In this document: positions 48,328 through 60,309 of the stretch, in pieces
Position numbering within the stretch: position 1 is the first letter of the stretch
Layout: each line of letters opens with the position of its first letter
Assembly: GCA_020002185.1 (NCBI GenBank)
Contig: CM034541.1
Coordinates: 28,205,328 to 28,269,327 of the forward strand
Direction of reading: 5' to 3'
DNA: 64,000 nt
Source of the DNA: Paraescarpia echinospica
Taxonomy: Eukaryota; Annelida; Polychaeta; Sabellida; Siboglinidae
Notes under the pieces: model-generated
What the model was told of the DNA's origin: nothing
Database searches by the model: none
What the model saw: the letters and a program-made list of their open reading frames with translations, nothing else
Program-made: the position numbers and the translations under genes

Positions 48328-51033
48328 CTTGAACTAATTTACTGACATCTACGCTTTCACAATCGATTTCATTACAAGTGACGGCGGACACTATTTGAGA
48401 GAATCTCTCATGAATGTATGACAACACACTCAATCTGGATAACGTTGTATATTTTTAACTTCAGCTTCTCTTAACGGCCAAATGTATCTAGCAAATATAG
48501 ACGTACCCACTGCAGCAATTACAACACGTCATTGTCTATGAGATGTAAGTCAAGTAATGACTTCTTCGGAGTAGACAAACGAAACACAGGATATATATTA
48601 TAAATTTAAATAACATTGTTGACAAATTTAGATTTTCAATGAATTTATAGTAGGGTCTGCAGAACAGATTAGAAAAAAATCAGGCCATCTTCAGGAATAC
48701 TAGGTCCAATGATTCATGAAGATCTATCTGGACTGGATATGATGTTCTAAAACACTATCACACCAATATCATGCTTGATGGTGCATTTCGTAATTTTTAT
48801 ATAGGATACTGCATATACAGTCTGAAGGCACAAGTTGTTTGGAGGAAATATTCTTTCTATTTGCTCCACACTACTGACTACAACTAACAATACATGCAAT
48901 TAAACACACTTTCCGTTACCTAGAAGATACATTTTACATTAAAAAGTTATATTTAAATATCTCACTGGATAAAAATGTTATATTTCCAAGCCTGTCCACT
49001 CTTCCTAAACATGTCGCAACACAACTCCTGTACACTGACAGTATATTTCAGCCGGTGAAACTTTCTGCCTACTTGGGGGCCAAAGTTTGAAATTTCATAT
49101 GAGACAACACCCATAGTAAGGACCAAAGTTTGAAATTTCAAACGAGACTACGCCCAAACTTGGAAAAACAACAGACATTTGTTGGTTGTTGCTGGACACA
49201 ATTTCAGGATTGTGCTGAGTGATTGAGTTTCTGGCTATTACTACCCGATAATAACATCGCGATGTGACATGTTGGGCTGCTCGATGACAATGGACACTTC
49301 TTGATAAAAGTGGATTACACACAATATACAGAGTCAATTGCAACGACACTATTAGGGGACAGATTACCATTTATTGGCAGTGTGAGAATAGGGACATGAT
49401 TATCTGCAGAAAATCCAACCATTTCTAATGAGAATGATCTATATTATGTGCTGAATATCGACTTCAACAATAATTTTCTGGAAAAGTCTGGAATTTGACA
49501 AACTGTATCACACTCAAAAACGCAATACTGTTAACAGGGTGTTAAAAATGTTCAACAGAATTTTGCAAGAATAACAAATAGTTAAGAATAAATAGTAGCT
49601 TGCTTTGAGTATCAGGCAAATTCAACACCAATACCACTAATTTATTTCAATTTGCACAAACAGTTTTTCTACTTTTAAAAAGTTATCAAATCTGCTGTGA
49701 ATCCATGTCTTGTGGCACTGCCATTAGGCCCTACACCAGTTTTAAACCACAAACAGCCTCAGTATAAAATATGACAGAAAAATATTTACGCATGTCTCAA
49801 GTTTGCTTGTCCATATTGGTTGACAAGAGGGATTTAACGAATATGTCATGAAAATAATTTAATTTCCAAAGGAATTCTAAACAAAGATTAGACTACTTTA
49901 CGTAAAACAGCCTTGATGAATCTCCTAACTATTTTGACAAGAGGGATTTAAAGAATATGTCATGAAAATAATTTAATTTCCAAAGGAATTCTAAACAAAG
50001 ATTAGACTACTTTACGTAAAACAGCCTTGATGAATCTCCTAACTATTTACGTCAATATTTTTTTAGTTTCTATCACAAGGCCAATGCCTCAAGATAAACA
50101 ACCACAACCTGATTTCTTGAGTCCCTTGGCCTTATGTAACATACTCAATGAGTAAACATATGCTGAAAGTCACATAAGTTCTCCAGACGCTTTGCTATTC
50201 GTGAAATTAGCTGGAGATTTTCTGTGCTTGAGGCTAAGATCACATCAAAGGTTGTTGACCAGATGAACCGGAATAAACCGGTTGCATCCAGTCAGCAAAC
50301 TCACAACAAACCAAAACCTAACAAACTAAGGTAATCTACATCTATTGTGAGTCATGTACAAACAACCATGACAGATCTTTTTGTGGCCTAAACAAACATT
50401 GTCACTAGGTGCTCTTTCCACACCAGATGGCAGCAAATATAACAATCTTACATTGTATGTTTTCTTCAAGGCATACCACTAAACAAACATCTGTAACACC
50501 CAAAAAGTCAGTTACCCATTAAAGTTGCCTCCGCAACTGATTTAGCCAATCATGAATCAGGTTTGTTGATGTTCAAATCACTCAGGGGTGAGCAAGTCCA
50601 AACACGTGATGTGTTTAGCATTGGTTCAACCAACAATATGTGGCATAGGACTTGTGATTTTTACAATCCAAACAATTTTTAACATAAATTTTAATTAACA
50701 TGTTTCACTCTCTAGGCACCACAGTATCAATCAATTTCCCCCTGCGATACAAGGTGATGATCGAATCATATGATGCTAAACATATTCCCGGAACTCTGGT
50801 GTATTTATGCGTGTGTGAATAGTTTAATATATGCAATTGGTTTAACAAAATGTGCACAATTTTTTTTAAAGAACTGAATAAAATCTTAATAATATATTTC
50901 CACAAAATGTTAACATGTTGTGGCTGATGCACCAACTTCTTTTGGCAAAACCCGTCTGAAACGAGACGAACGATAAATCAACTGGCAGAGGCAGCTCTAA
51001 GTGGACGGACGAAGACGTAGTACTGCTACTCAC
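48328..51033. other. 28.8-kb intron, part 6
   Basis: It contains a perfect 16-bp palindrome GTTTGAAATTTCAAAC (49,128-49,143) and the 113-bp duplication listed separately. Reading past the donor at 51,034 stays open to 50,866, but codon use drops to intronic composition. Confidence 0.55.
49821..50046. repeat. 113-bp tandem duplication (2 copies)
   Basis: Copies at 49,821-49,933 and 49,934-50,046 both begin tgacaagagggattta and differ at about one base (aacga versus aaaga). This is a recent duplication of intron sequence with no coding content. Confidence 0.92.
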
Positions 51034-51270
51034 CACCAGGGCCTGCATGTACTGCACAAGTTGGGCGACGCTGGCCAGTTGCTCTCGCAGCTGCAATGTG
51101 CCGACGGACGAGAAACTGGACGAGGTGGTGGAGAGTTCACTGCTTGACCCCCGGTCACTGTAGCGGTCAAGGGAGAGCCGACTGTCCAGCGATTCGTCCC
51201 TCGTGTCGTTATGTTGTCGGAGTAACAGGTTGTGCAGGAAACTCGTACTCATGCGACGACTCATCTTCTC
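51034..51270 (-). CDS. RhoGEF exon: Ser-rich region with start of helical segment
   Basis: A 237-bp exon (79 codons, phase 0 in and 0 out) with acceptor tttgttcccag and donor GTG|gtgagt. It encodes EKMSRRMSTSFLHNLLLRQ, then a Ser/Asp/Arg-rich part (DESLDSRLSLDRYSDRGSSS), and ends LREQLASVAQLVQYMQALV. The final 25 or so residues have heptad-like leucines and probably begin the C-terminal coiled coil. GC-rich codons set it apart from the AT-rich intron. It is followed by an intron of about 28.8 kb. Confidence 0.87.
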
Positions 51271-51994
51271 CTGGGAACAAACATCGTAGAACTCTAGTAC
51301 AAGCGAGCTAACATGTGTCTGCCTCCCCTGCGCCAAACTTTACAGGTTCATATACAATTCATCAGAAGAAACATCAAACTGTTATTCTTTCTAAATTGTT
51401 CATAACGTTACGTGAGGAGTTTGAAAAAGAAAATGAAATGTGCCATTCTTCTGCACTCAAAGATTTGTTATAGTTTGTAAATTACATGTTACAATTATGC
51501 ATTGATAATTTCCCACGATTACTTTGTGTATTTTCAAATGTGTACGATTTCGCGATTCTATTATGTAGATGCCACTGTGAAAGATTAATTGGACTGTATA
51601 GGAAATGTTATTCCTCACTTGTATACAAAAATACACGCACACAATATGGTAACACATGTGCGTGTGTGCGTGTGTGCGTGTGTGTGCATGTGTGCGTGCA
51701 GTTACATAAGGTCTGAAGTACCCTGACCTGTTTCCCACACTGCCCCAAGCCTGAGGTGAATTGGTCACTACTCAGTGGGCAGTAAACAAACTGACACAAG
51801 TTGTATTCTTATCGCACCGCCAGCAACAAACACTTTCAACTTCCACTGATGAAAATAGCTGAGTATTCAATGTTTAGCTCTTTAAATGTATGACTGCTGA
51901 TAGTATCAGTTTTTATGTTGTGTTATTGCCTCAGCTCACGTGACTGGAGCATGGAAAGGGAAGAGGGGAGTAGGAGAAGGGACAGAGGAAGAGA

Positions 51995-52245
51995 GTGAGG
52001 AGAGAGCTTGGGAGGGAGGGGAAACAGCCGGGTGTGGGAGAGTGTGAGGAGAGGGTTTGGGAGGGAGGGGAAACAGCCGGGTGTGGGAGAGTGTGAGGAG
52101 AGGGTTTGGGAGGGAGGGGAAACAGCCGGGTGTGGGAGAGAGTGTGAGGAGAAGGTTTGGGAGGGAGGGGAAACAGCCGGGAGTGAGAGAGCGAGTGAGG
52201 AGAGAGAGGACTTGGGAGGGAGGGGAAACAGCCAGGAGTGAGAGA
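51995..52245. repeat. 49-bp G-rich minisatellite (about 5 copies)
   Basis: The unit is gtgtgggagagtgtgaggag, then a purine-rich stretch ending gggaaacagccgg. Confidence 0.9.
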
Positions 52246-53634
52246 ATGACAGAGGGTTACTAAAGACAGAGACAACTCATCAAGAGGGCAAAAAAACTAT
52301 CCCCCTCTCACTACAGTACAAAAGAATTGTTATGTTGTTCAAACGATTCCTCCCATAATGCACCACTTTCCATCATTGTGAATATTAAACTTTTTGAATG
52401 AGATCATAATGAAACAGTTTTCTGTTTTATTAATCTATTAATAGCAGCAGTTTTGTCCATAAGGGTAAAACTTGAGTATCTCTCAGGACACAGACTGCTG
52501 ACCTAATTATATTGTCAACAAACATAGAGGAAATCTTTAACGGGTCAGTTTATCTCTGGAGGGCAGCTAAAGTTAACTTAGTGTCGCTTACTGGTCACAT
52601 GACTGGAGTGCCTCAGACTAGTGACATACTTCAGGTGATGACATACAATGTAAATATAGAACATGTAAACATTTACAACAGTGTAAATAGTCGTTGTAAA
52701 CATTTACATACAACCAGAAAGAAAATGGGTGGCATGTAAAACCTGTGCATGTTTACAGTGTCACTGTCTTAAATCAAGGCACAAAAGAAGGCCGTCAAAC
52801 TTATTCTTCTTCTTCAGTAATCCCTTGTGGGAAGGGATTAAGAGGGTTAGCATTAGCATACAAACAATATAATACTACGTTGCTGCCCATGCTGACCCAT
52901 GTGGTGGGTTTGTCTTCCAGGTTTTCCTTCCTCTAGACCAATATCTTCCATGACTAGTGGACTTGATCTGCCCATGGTTTAAAGTCAGAGTTTTCCTTCT
53001 CCTAGACCCACTGCCTGCCAAGGGTAATGAGTTGGTCTACCCAGGTTATAGTTTCTCTTAAACCCTAGCATGGGCATAGAGAATATAAAACCGAGGATAA
53101 AAACTGTCTAGACCATATCAGTTTGTTGTAGTTTCAAATGAGTCAGACATTGCTGTTAATAACAGATGTAATCAAATCACGCGTTGAAATGAGGAATTAT
53201 ACCACAGCAGTGAAAGTTACATGCAAGGCCAGTGAAGAATGCAAATGTTGACAAGTTTGTAATTACAGGCCTCGGACCCACTCAGACTGAAACAATGGCA
53301 AAAGATACGGCCTCACTCCGGGGAATAACTTGTTAATTGAGCACCCACATAGTGAAGGATTGCATTCATTCGGACAGAACGAAGAATGCAACATTCTTTC
53401 TTCACACACAATACATAAGTGGGCCTGATCACATTTACCCTCCCAGGGGGACTCTTACTTTCCTGGCACAGACACCAGGTAGAAGGGACCAATGGTGTTA
53501 AGGCTCTCTTATGAAGGACATCGGAGGAGTGAACGAAAATTAGAAGTTGTTGTCTGAGGTTGCAAAGTCCCAAAGATGTTAAGTATTACACAACCGGAGA
53601 GGGCTTCAGAATGTATTGGGGTGAAAATAAATTG
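52246..53634. other. intron sequence, nothing recognised
   Basis: Between the exons at 57,026 and 51,270. Repeated tcttccaggttttccttc / tctagacc blocks occur at about 52,910-53,050. Confidence 0.55.
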
Positions 53635-53735
53635 CTCCAGTGGCACTACCAGTGGCACTACTAGTGGCACTACCAGTGGCACTACCAGTGGCACTACCAG
53701 TGGCACTACTAGTGACACTACCAGTGCCACTACCA
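53635..53735. repeat. 12-bp tandem repeat (agtggcactacc), about 8 copies
   Basis: Short array of agtggcactacc and agtggcactact just before the G-rich array. Confidence 0.9.
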
Positions 53736-53789
53736 AGTGAGTGAACATATTAATGCAAATTGATGTTAATCATAATTCTGGATTATGGG

Positions 53790-55798
53790 GGGCATTGTAT
53801 GAGTGGGGAGGGGGTGTTGTATTAGTGGGGAGGGGATGTTGTATGAGTGGGGAGGTGGGTATTGTATTAGTGGGGAGGGGGTATTGTATTAGTGGGGAGG
53901 TGGATGTTGTATTACTGGGGAGGGGGTATTGTATGAGTGGGGAGGTGGGTGTTGTATGAGTGGGGAGGTGGGTGTTGTATGAGTGGGGAGGTGGGTATTG
54001 TATGAGTGGGGATGTGGGTGTTGTATCAGTGGGAGGGGGTGTTGTATGAGTGGGGAGGTGGGTGTTGTATTAGTGGGGAGGTTGGTATTGTATGAGTGGG
54101 GAGGTGGGTGTTGTATGAGTGGGGAGGTGGGTATTGTATTAGTGGGGAGGTGGGTATTGTATTAGTGGGGAGGTGGGTATTGTATGAGTGGGGAGATGGG
54201 TGTTGTATGAGTGGGGAGGTGGGTATTGTATTAGTGGGGAGGTGGGTATTGTATGAGTGGGGAGATGGGTGTTGTATGAGTGGGGAGGTGGGTATTGTAT
54301 TAGTGGGGAGGTGGGTATTGTATGAGTGGGGAGATGGGTGTTGTATTAGTGGGGAGGTGGGTGTTGTATTAGTGGGGAGGTGGGTGTTGTATAAGTGGGG
54401 AGGTGGATGTTGTATTAGTGGGGAGGTGGGTGTTGTATGAGTGGGGAGGTGGGTATTGTATTAGTGGGGAGGTGGGTATTGTATGAGTGGGGAGATGGGT
54501 GTTGTATTAGTGGGGAGGTGGGTGTTGTACTAGTGGGGAGGTGGGTGTTGTATTAGTGGGGAGGTGGGTATTGTATTAATGGGGAGGTGGGTATTGTATG
54601 AGTGGGGAGATGGGTGTTATATTAGTGGGGAGGTGGGTGTTGTATGAGTGGGGTTGTAGGTGGGGTGTTGTATTGAGTGGGGAGGTGGGTGTTGTGTTAG
54701 TGGGGAGGTGGGTGTTGTGAGTGGGAGTGGGGAGGGGGTGTTATATTAGTGGGGAGATGGGTGTTGTATAAGTGGGGAGGTGGGTATTGTATGAGTGGGG
54801 AGGGGTGTTATATTAGTGGGGGGTGGTGTTGTATAAGTGGGAGAATTAAGGTATTATATGAGTGGGGAGGTGGGTGTTGTATAAATGGGTGTTGTATGAG
54901 TGGGGAGGTGGTGTGTTGTGATATTAGTGGGGAGAGTTATTATGTGTGGTGGGGGAGGTGGGTGTTGTATTAGTGGGGAGGTGGGTGTTGTATGAGTGGG
55001 GAGATGGGTGTTGTATGAGTGGAGAGGTGGGTGTTGTATGAGTGGGGAGGTGGGTGTTGTATTAGTGGGGAGGGAGTGTTATATTAGTGGGGAGGTGGGT
55101 GTTGTATAAGTGGGGAGGTGGGTATTGTATGAGTGGGGAGGTGGGTGTTGTATGAGTGGGGAGGTGGGTGTTGTATTAGTGGGGAGGTGGGTGTTGTATT
55201 AGTGGGGAGGGGGTGTTATATTAGTGGGGAGGTGGGTGTTGTATAAGTGGGGAGGGTGGTGGTTAGAGGTAGGTGTTATTTTATGAGTAGGGGGAGAGTG
55301 GGTGTTGTATAGAGTGGGAAGCGGTGGGTGTTGTATGAGTGAGGTAGGTGTGTTGTATGTGTGGTGGGAGGTAGGTATTGTATTAGTGGGGAGGGTGTTG
55401 TATGGGTGGGGAGGTGGGGTTGTAGTGTAGGTGGGGGGTGGATGTTGTGATGAGTGGGGGAGGTGGGTATTGTATGGAGGTGGGAGGATGGGTGTTATAT
55501 TAGTGGGGGAGTGGGTGTGTTGTATGAGGTGCTGGGGAGGTGGGTGTTGTATTAGTGGGGAGGTGGGTGTTGTATTAGTGGGGAGGGGGTGTTGTATGAG
55601 TGGGGAGGTGGGTGTTGTATGAGTGGGGAGGTGGGTGTTGTATGAGTGGGGAGGTCGGTGTTGTATGAGTGGGGAGGTGGGTATTGTATTAGTGGGGAGG
55701 GGGTGTTGTATTAGTGGGGAGGTGGGTGTTATATGAGTGGGGAGGGGGTGTTGTATTAGTGGGGAGGGGGTGTTGTATTAGTGGGAAGGTGGGTGTTG
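53790..55798. repeat. 23-bp G-rich minisatellite, 2 kb (about 87 copies)
   Basis: The unit is tgttgtatgagtggggaggt followed by ggg, with tta/tga/taa variants. It is degenerate between about 55,250 and 55,530. Each unit has a GGGG and a GGG run on the plus strand. Confidence 0.93.
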
Positions 55799-55849
55799 AA
55801 CCAAACTGTTTTTTTACATTGCGAACTCATGAGACAATCCATAATGACC

Positions 55850-55982
55850 CCACCCCACCGCTGACACTCCACCCCACTGCTGATACCCCACCCTACTGCT
55901 GACACCCCACCCCACTGCTGACACCCCACCCCACTGCTGACACCCCATCCTACTGCTGACACCCCACCCCACTGCTGACACT
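55850..55982. repeat. 19-bp C-rich minisatellite (about 7 copies)
   Basis: The unit is actgctgacaccccacccc. It follows the G-rich array at about 50 bp distance but on the opposite strand bias. Confidence 0.88.
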
Positions 55983-57025
55983 ATTTAATTCCTTGTCAGA
56001 TATTCTGCCTCACCACCGGTGGAGAAGTTTGTTGGCTGAGTAAATGTCTACAAACCCTGCTCACAGACACAGACCAGATGCGCGACTTAGACACGGGACA
56101 AACATAACACTGTGAAAAATATCTTCAAGTGTGTATGTTTGCATGCATGCGGATGTACATGCATGCATGCGCACATGTGGACTGACAACAGTTGTGATGT
56201 GGTTAGTGTTCGCAACTTTGCACACGTGAAGAGAGAAGCTAGGTGGAAGTGACTAATGCTGTCTGTAGTAAACAGTCTCCGGGAATGTGTGTTGGAGGCG
56301 TCCAACTGTTTGTGTTCACAGAAACATCAACATCCTGAATTAGAACACTCAGAGAACATATGTTGTTTGGCTAAAACTTGTTTTTAGCAAACTTGGTTCG
56401 TATTTATTTTTTACATTGTATAAATTACCTTTGATTATTGCTCCATAACCGGTTAGAGAAACTATTTCTTAAAAATAAACTAATATCATCACGTAAAAAC
56501 AACATTACAAGATTAATGACAAATGTTCATAATTCACTAATTCGTAACAGTGGAAATCTTTTCAAAATGAATTTTAAAATTCAAACACTGCATAATTATG
56601 TATTTAATATATAGCTTTATTGTGAAAAAAAAGGATTTACAGTAATATTACTTTAAATCTAACTGTAGTTACGCAGTTTTCATTAAATATAATTTGGATA
56701 TTAATCTGGCTCAGTTCAGTTAATCAACTGAATAACGTATGTTTGACCTGCCTAAATAAAAATTATGTTGACTTAAAAATAGTGATTCCACTTGAACAAT
56801 AGTGTACTTTATTTATCTAGCATTATTTGTAACTGGGCAACTAATACACTTCTTGTAGCCTTTTATGGCAGTTTACAGTTATGCAATGTCATAATAACAT
56901 CACTACTTCAGCTGTGTGTATTAGACTATTGTTGATGTCAACATTCACTCATTCTGGCAGTAACTGTGATGGATGGTTGGTTCATACAGACAGTGGCTCC
57001 CCCTGTGGGACAGGTGAGTTCTCAC
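55983..57025. other. intron sequence, nothing recognised
   Basis: Very AT-rich from 56,390 to 56,900; a gcatgcatgc cluster at about 56,140-56,170. Confidence 0.55.
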
Positions 57026-57091
57026 CTTGTTAGGTTTAGTTGTCTCCTGGATGCTGACAACTCCAACACTGCCTCGTCTCATCCGTGACAT
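57026..57091 (-). CDS. RhoGEF small exon: basic MSRMRRGS segment
   Basis: A 66-bp exon (22 codons, phase 0 on both sides) with acceptor catgttgcag and donor AAG|gtgaga. It encodes MSRMRRGSVGVVS followed by IQETTKPNK. RRGSV fits the basic Arg-Arg-x-Ser pattern of PKA-type sites, which is an inference only. Being frame-neutral it could be an alternative cassette exon. A 45-bp tandem array lies about 80 bp upstream in the intron. Confidence 0.8.
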
Positions 57092-57167
57092 CTGCAACAT
57101 GACGCGTCATTACGTCAACACACGACACAGAACTAAGTGACGCATGGAAGCAACACAAAATAAACAC

Positions 57168-57531
57168 AATGAGACAGCAACTGATGGTACTATCTTGTGT
57201 TACCATCTGGTGAATGAGACAGCAACTGATGGTACTGTCTTGTGCTACCATCTGGTGAATGAGACAGCAACTGATGGTACTGTCTTGTGCTACCATCTGG
57301 TGAATGAGACAGCAACTGATGGTACTGTCTTGTGCTACCATCTGGTGAATGAGACAGCAACTGATGGTACTGTCTTGTGCTACCATCTGGTGAATGAGAC
57401 AGCAACTGATGGTACTGTCTTGTGCTACCATCTGGTGAATGAGACAGCAACTGATGGTACTGTCTTGTGCTACCATCTGGTGAATGAGACAGCAACTGAT
57501 GGTACTATCTTGTGCTACCATCTGGTGAATG
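57168..57531. repeat. 45-bp minisatellite (8 copies)
   Basis: The unit begins aatgagacagcaactgatgg and ends accatctggtg; the copies are almost identical. It lies about 80 bp upstream (transcript sense) of the exon at 57,026-57,091 but does not copy its splice site. Open frames of 100-160 codons here are artefacts. Confidence 0.92.
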
Positions 57532-58058
57532 ATACAAAACTAATGTCTAACTTTCCTGCCTTGAGGTGGTTGGGTGTCTTAACAATTATTGTTTGTCATC
57601 ACAGTGATCTGTGATCGATTCTACCTGGGGAATTATATTCACAGATTTAGTATGTTATGTGTGTTTTCTAAACAAATTGGCTATATTTTGAAAGTTGTTG
57701 CCAAGTGTACTGCATAGATGGTAGAACTCAGACGTTTCTTTACCTCATAAGTCCACCACCAGACCAATATTTCACGGTTCTATTTCTTATCGATTTTAAA
57801 TCTCCATAAATCAAGTGAACTTCAAATTCAACAAAATAATTACTCATTTTGCAGTGAACTATATTTCCTAATCAACATTTCAAATAAAAAATGCCCCCAA
57901 CAAGTAAATATATCATGAAACTGAAAACACATATGCAGCTTTGGAGTGGTTCCCCTTTTGGCACACACTCCCCTCGCGAGGCAGCACGAGGCTTGTGGAG
58001 CCAGATCCTCACCTACTGCCATCACATCATGAACAGTGGCAGATCTAAAGCTTTTTCT

Positions 58059-58292
58059 GCAATATCTGACCCGCCACAGTGAACCGGGCGTTAAGTCACA
58101 GGGGTCTATTTTGGACACAATATCTGACCCACCACAGTGAACCGGGCGTTAAGTCACTGGGGTCTATTTTGGACACAATATCTGACCCACCACAGTGAAC
58201 CGGGCGTTAAGACACAGGGGTCTATTTTGGACACAATATCTGATCCGCCACAGTGAACCGGGCGTTAAGTCACAGGGGTCTATTTTGGACAC
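58059..58292. repeat. 58-bp tandem repeat (4 copies)
   Basis: The unit begins acaatatctgaccc and includes gtgaaccgggcgttaagtca and ggggtctattttgg. The copies are nearly identical. Confidence 0.92.
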
Positions 58293-58663
58293 GAGCCAAA
58301 AATAGCTGTCATAAATTTTGTGACTTTGTCAGAAAGACTTATAATCTCTTCCTTCAATGTCCAGTTTATTCTCCTCAACAAACAAGCCGTAACTAATAAA
58401 ATGTTTGCAATTACGAACCCATAGATTAAAAAACAATAGATAATGTGGCTCAAAAAGACGCTTTTTAAAACTTTGTTTCAATTTCAGCAATAAATAAACA
58501 CATATTGAATATATTTCAAAAAATCATTTTAAAGGTCATGCTCGGTGGAGTCCAAAAAAGTACAAAACTAAATTTCACAATTTTGTGACATAATACCCAC
58601 TTTGATGTGACAGGTGATATATAACCCGACCCCTGTGGACATGTGACGTGTAGACAGACGTAC

Positions 58664-58791
58664 CTTGGGAGCAAGCAGTTCTTGTTGTCGCGGGCCGGGC
58701 TCACTGTCTAGTTGTAGCAGGAGGCTCTGCATACTGTTGCTGCGACTGTCAACCTCACGGAAACTGGCTGGGTACCGCTTCTTGAGGACAC
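58664..58791 (-). CDS. RhoGEF exon: Ser/Gln-rich linker
   Basis: A 128-bp exon, phase 1 in and 0 out. The acceptor is attgctgcag and the donor AAG|gtacgt. It encodes VLKKRYPASFREVDSRSNS, then MQSLLLQLDSEPGPRQQELLAPK. The codons join in frame to both neighbours. The segment lies between the RAETF motif and the coiled coil. I recognise no domain in it, but the Leu-rich MQSLLLQL stretch suggests a short helix. Confidence 0.85.
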
Positions 58792-58947
58792 CTGCAGCAA
58801 TGATGGGTCATTGCTGTCTCAAATCAGTGTGACGTCGGGGAAGTCTCATAGGACACTGTCACTCCCAACACCAGTGGTTGCACTTATTAACAACACCAAC
58901 TTACAGGGAAGGAAAATGTGTAAGTCAGGTGTTTGCAGAGCTGGATT

Positions 58948-59436
58948 TAAGGCAGGGCAGACGGGCCAGTTACCCAGGGGCTTTCATGATGTCTTTTAAG
59001 GCAGGGCAGACGGGCCAGTTACCCAGGGGCTCCCATGATATAATTTAAGGCAGGGCAGATGGGCCAGTTGCCCAAGGGCTCCCATGATGTCTTTTAAGAC
59101 AGGGCAGATGGGCCAGTTACCCAGGGGCTCCCATGATGTCTTTTAAGACAGGGCAGACGGGCCAGTTACCCAGGGGCTCCCATGATGTCTTTTAAGGCAG
59201 GGCAGACGGGCCAGTTACCCAGGGGCTCCCATGATGTCTTTTAAGGCAGGGCAGATGGGCCAGTTACCCAGGGGCTCCCATAATGTCTTTTAAGGCAGGG
59301 CAGACGGGCCAGTTACCCAGGGGCTACCATGATGTCTTTTAAGACAGGGCAGACGGGCCAGTTACCCAGGGGCTCCCATGATGTCTTTTAAGGCAGGGCA
59401 GATGGGCCAGTTACCCAGGGGCTCCCATGATATAAT
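58948..59436. repeat. 49-bp minisatellite (10 copies)
   Basis: The unit begins ttttaaggcagggcagacgg and ends ggggctcccatgatgtc. Confidence 0.93.
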
Positions 59437-60025
59437 TTTTATGTGGCCCTCCATAAAACTTTTTTGGTAATTTGTTTGGGGTCATAACATTTTAGATATA
59501 ACTTGAGAGCTTAAATATGACGCAAACTGGTGTTCTAAAAAAACAAAGGTCGTATTTTGCAGTGAAGTCCCCAGAGTAGAAAGAAGGAGTATTATCATAA
59601 TACAATACCCAATCACTCAATGCCCAAGGGCAACCACAAACCCTAAACTAGCGCTGCTTACTTGGGTAACTCCTGACATTTCCAGTTACCCCCACATCTA
59701 ATCAGTCAGTTAAAAACTGTACAATTCTGTTACCAAGTTGCTCCAGGATCAGATAGTGTGAGACAGAATGATGAATGAATACACATTATACTGACCGACA
59801 AGTATATAAAATTATACAGAATTTTCTAATTCAAGGACTTTCATGAAATTCCTAAATTTCCAGGTCTGCAATAATAATGATAATAAAGAAAACCGATGAG
59901 TTTCCAGGATTTCTATAATCCACAGGAACCTGGAAATGCTAAACCAACTCACACGACTAATACGAACATTGCTAACAACAATGCACACGAGTATATTTCA
60001 ACAGCTTATTCCCTAACAAACTCAC
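59437..60025. other. intron sequence, nothing recognised
   Basis: AT-rich intron next to the exon that carries the RAETF motif. Confidence 0.6.
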
Positions 60026-60187
60026 ATTTCTCTTTCTCTCGTCCCTCAAAGCCACTGAAAGTCTCGGCTCGTTTAGGCAGTGGTGCCACTGTGGAGGTCG
60101 TACAAGGTCGCTCACACTCGCTCGCATTACTCACGCTGCGGGCCAGATTGACACTGGTATTCTGGATTGTGTGTGTCAGATGAGACG
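60026..60187 (-). CDS. RhoGEF exon carrying the family motif LPKRAETFSGFE
   Basis: A 162-bp exon, phase 1 in and 1 out. The acceptor is tttgtag|CG and the donor AAAT|gtgagt. It encodes about 54 residues, starting ASHLTHTIQNTSVNLARS and ending with LPKRAETFSGFE plus a basic-acidic tail GREKEK. LP(K/R)RAETF(S/G)GF is a highly conserved short motif C-terminal to the PH domain in ARHGEF2, ARHGEF18, ARHGEF28 and AKAP13; it is the strongest single argument for the family assignment besides the PH remnant. Ser and Thr around it make a regulatory phosphorylation site likely, by inference. Confidence 0.9.
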
Positions 60188-60309
60188 CTACAAACAGAAA
60201 GTGACATTGACTACAAGGTCACAAAGAACACCCCAACACAAAGCAGGAAACACGAAACAAGACTTGTAAGAAAATACTGAATGTAAACGTCTCGGCTAAC
60301 ATCCAATCC

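Noticed and set aside
57168..57531. CRISPR-like regular repeats.
   Set aside because: No spacers; units are contiguous and the setting is a eukaryotic intron. The same holds for all arrays here.
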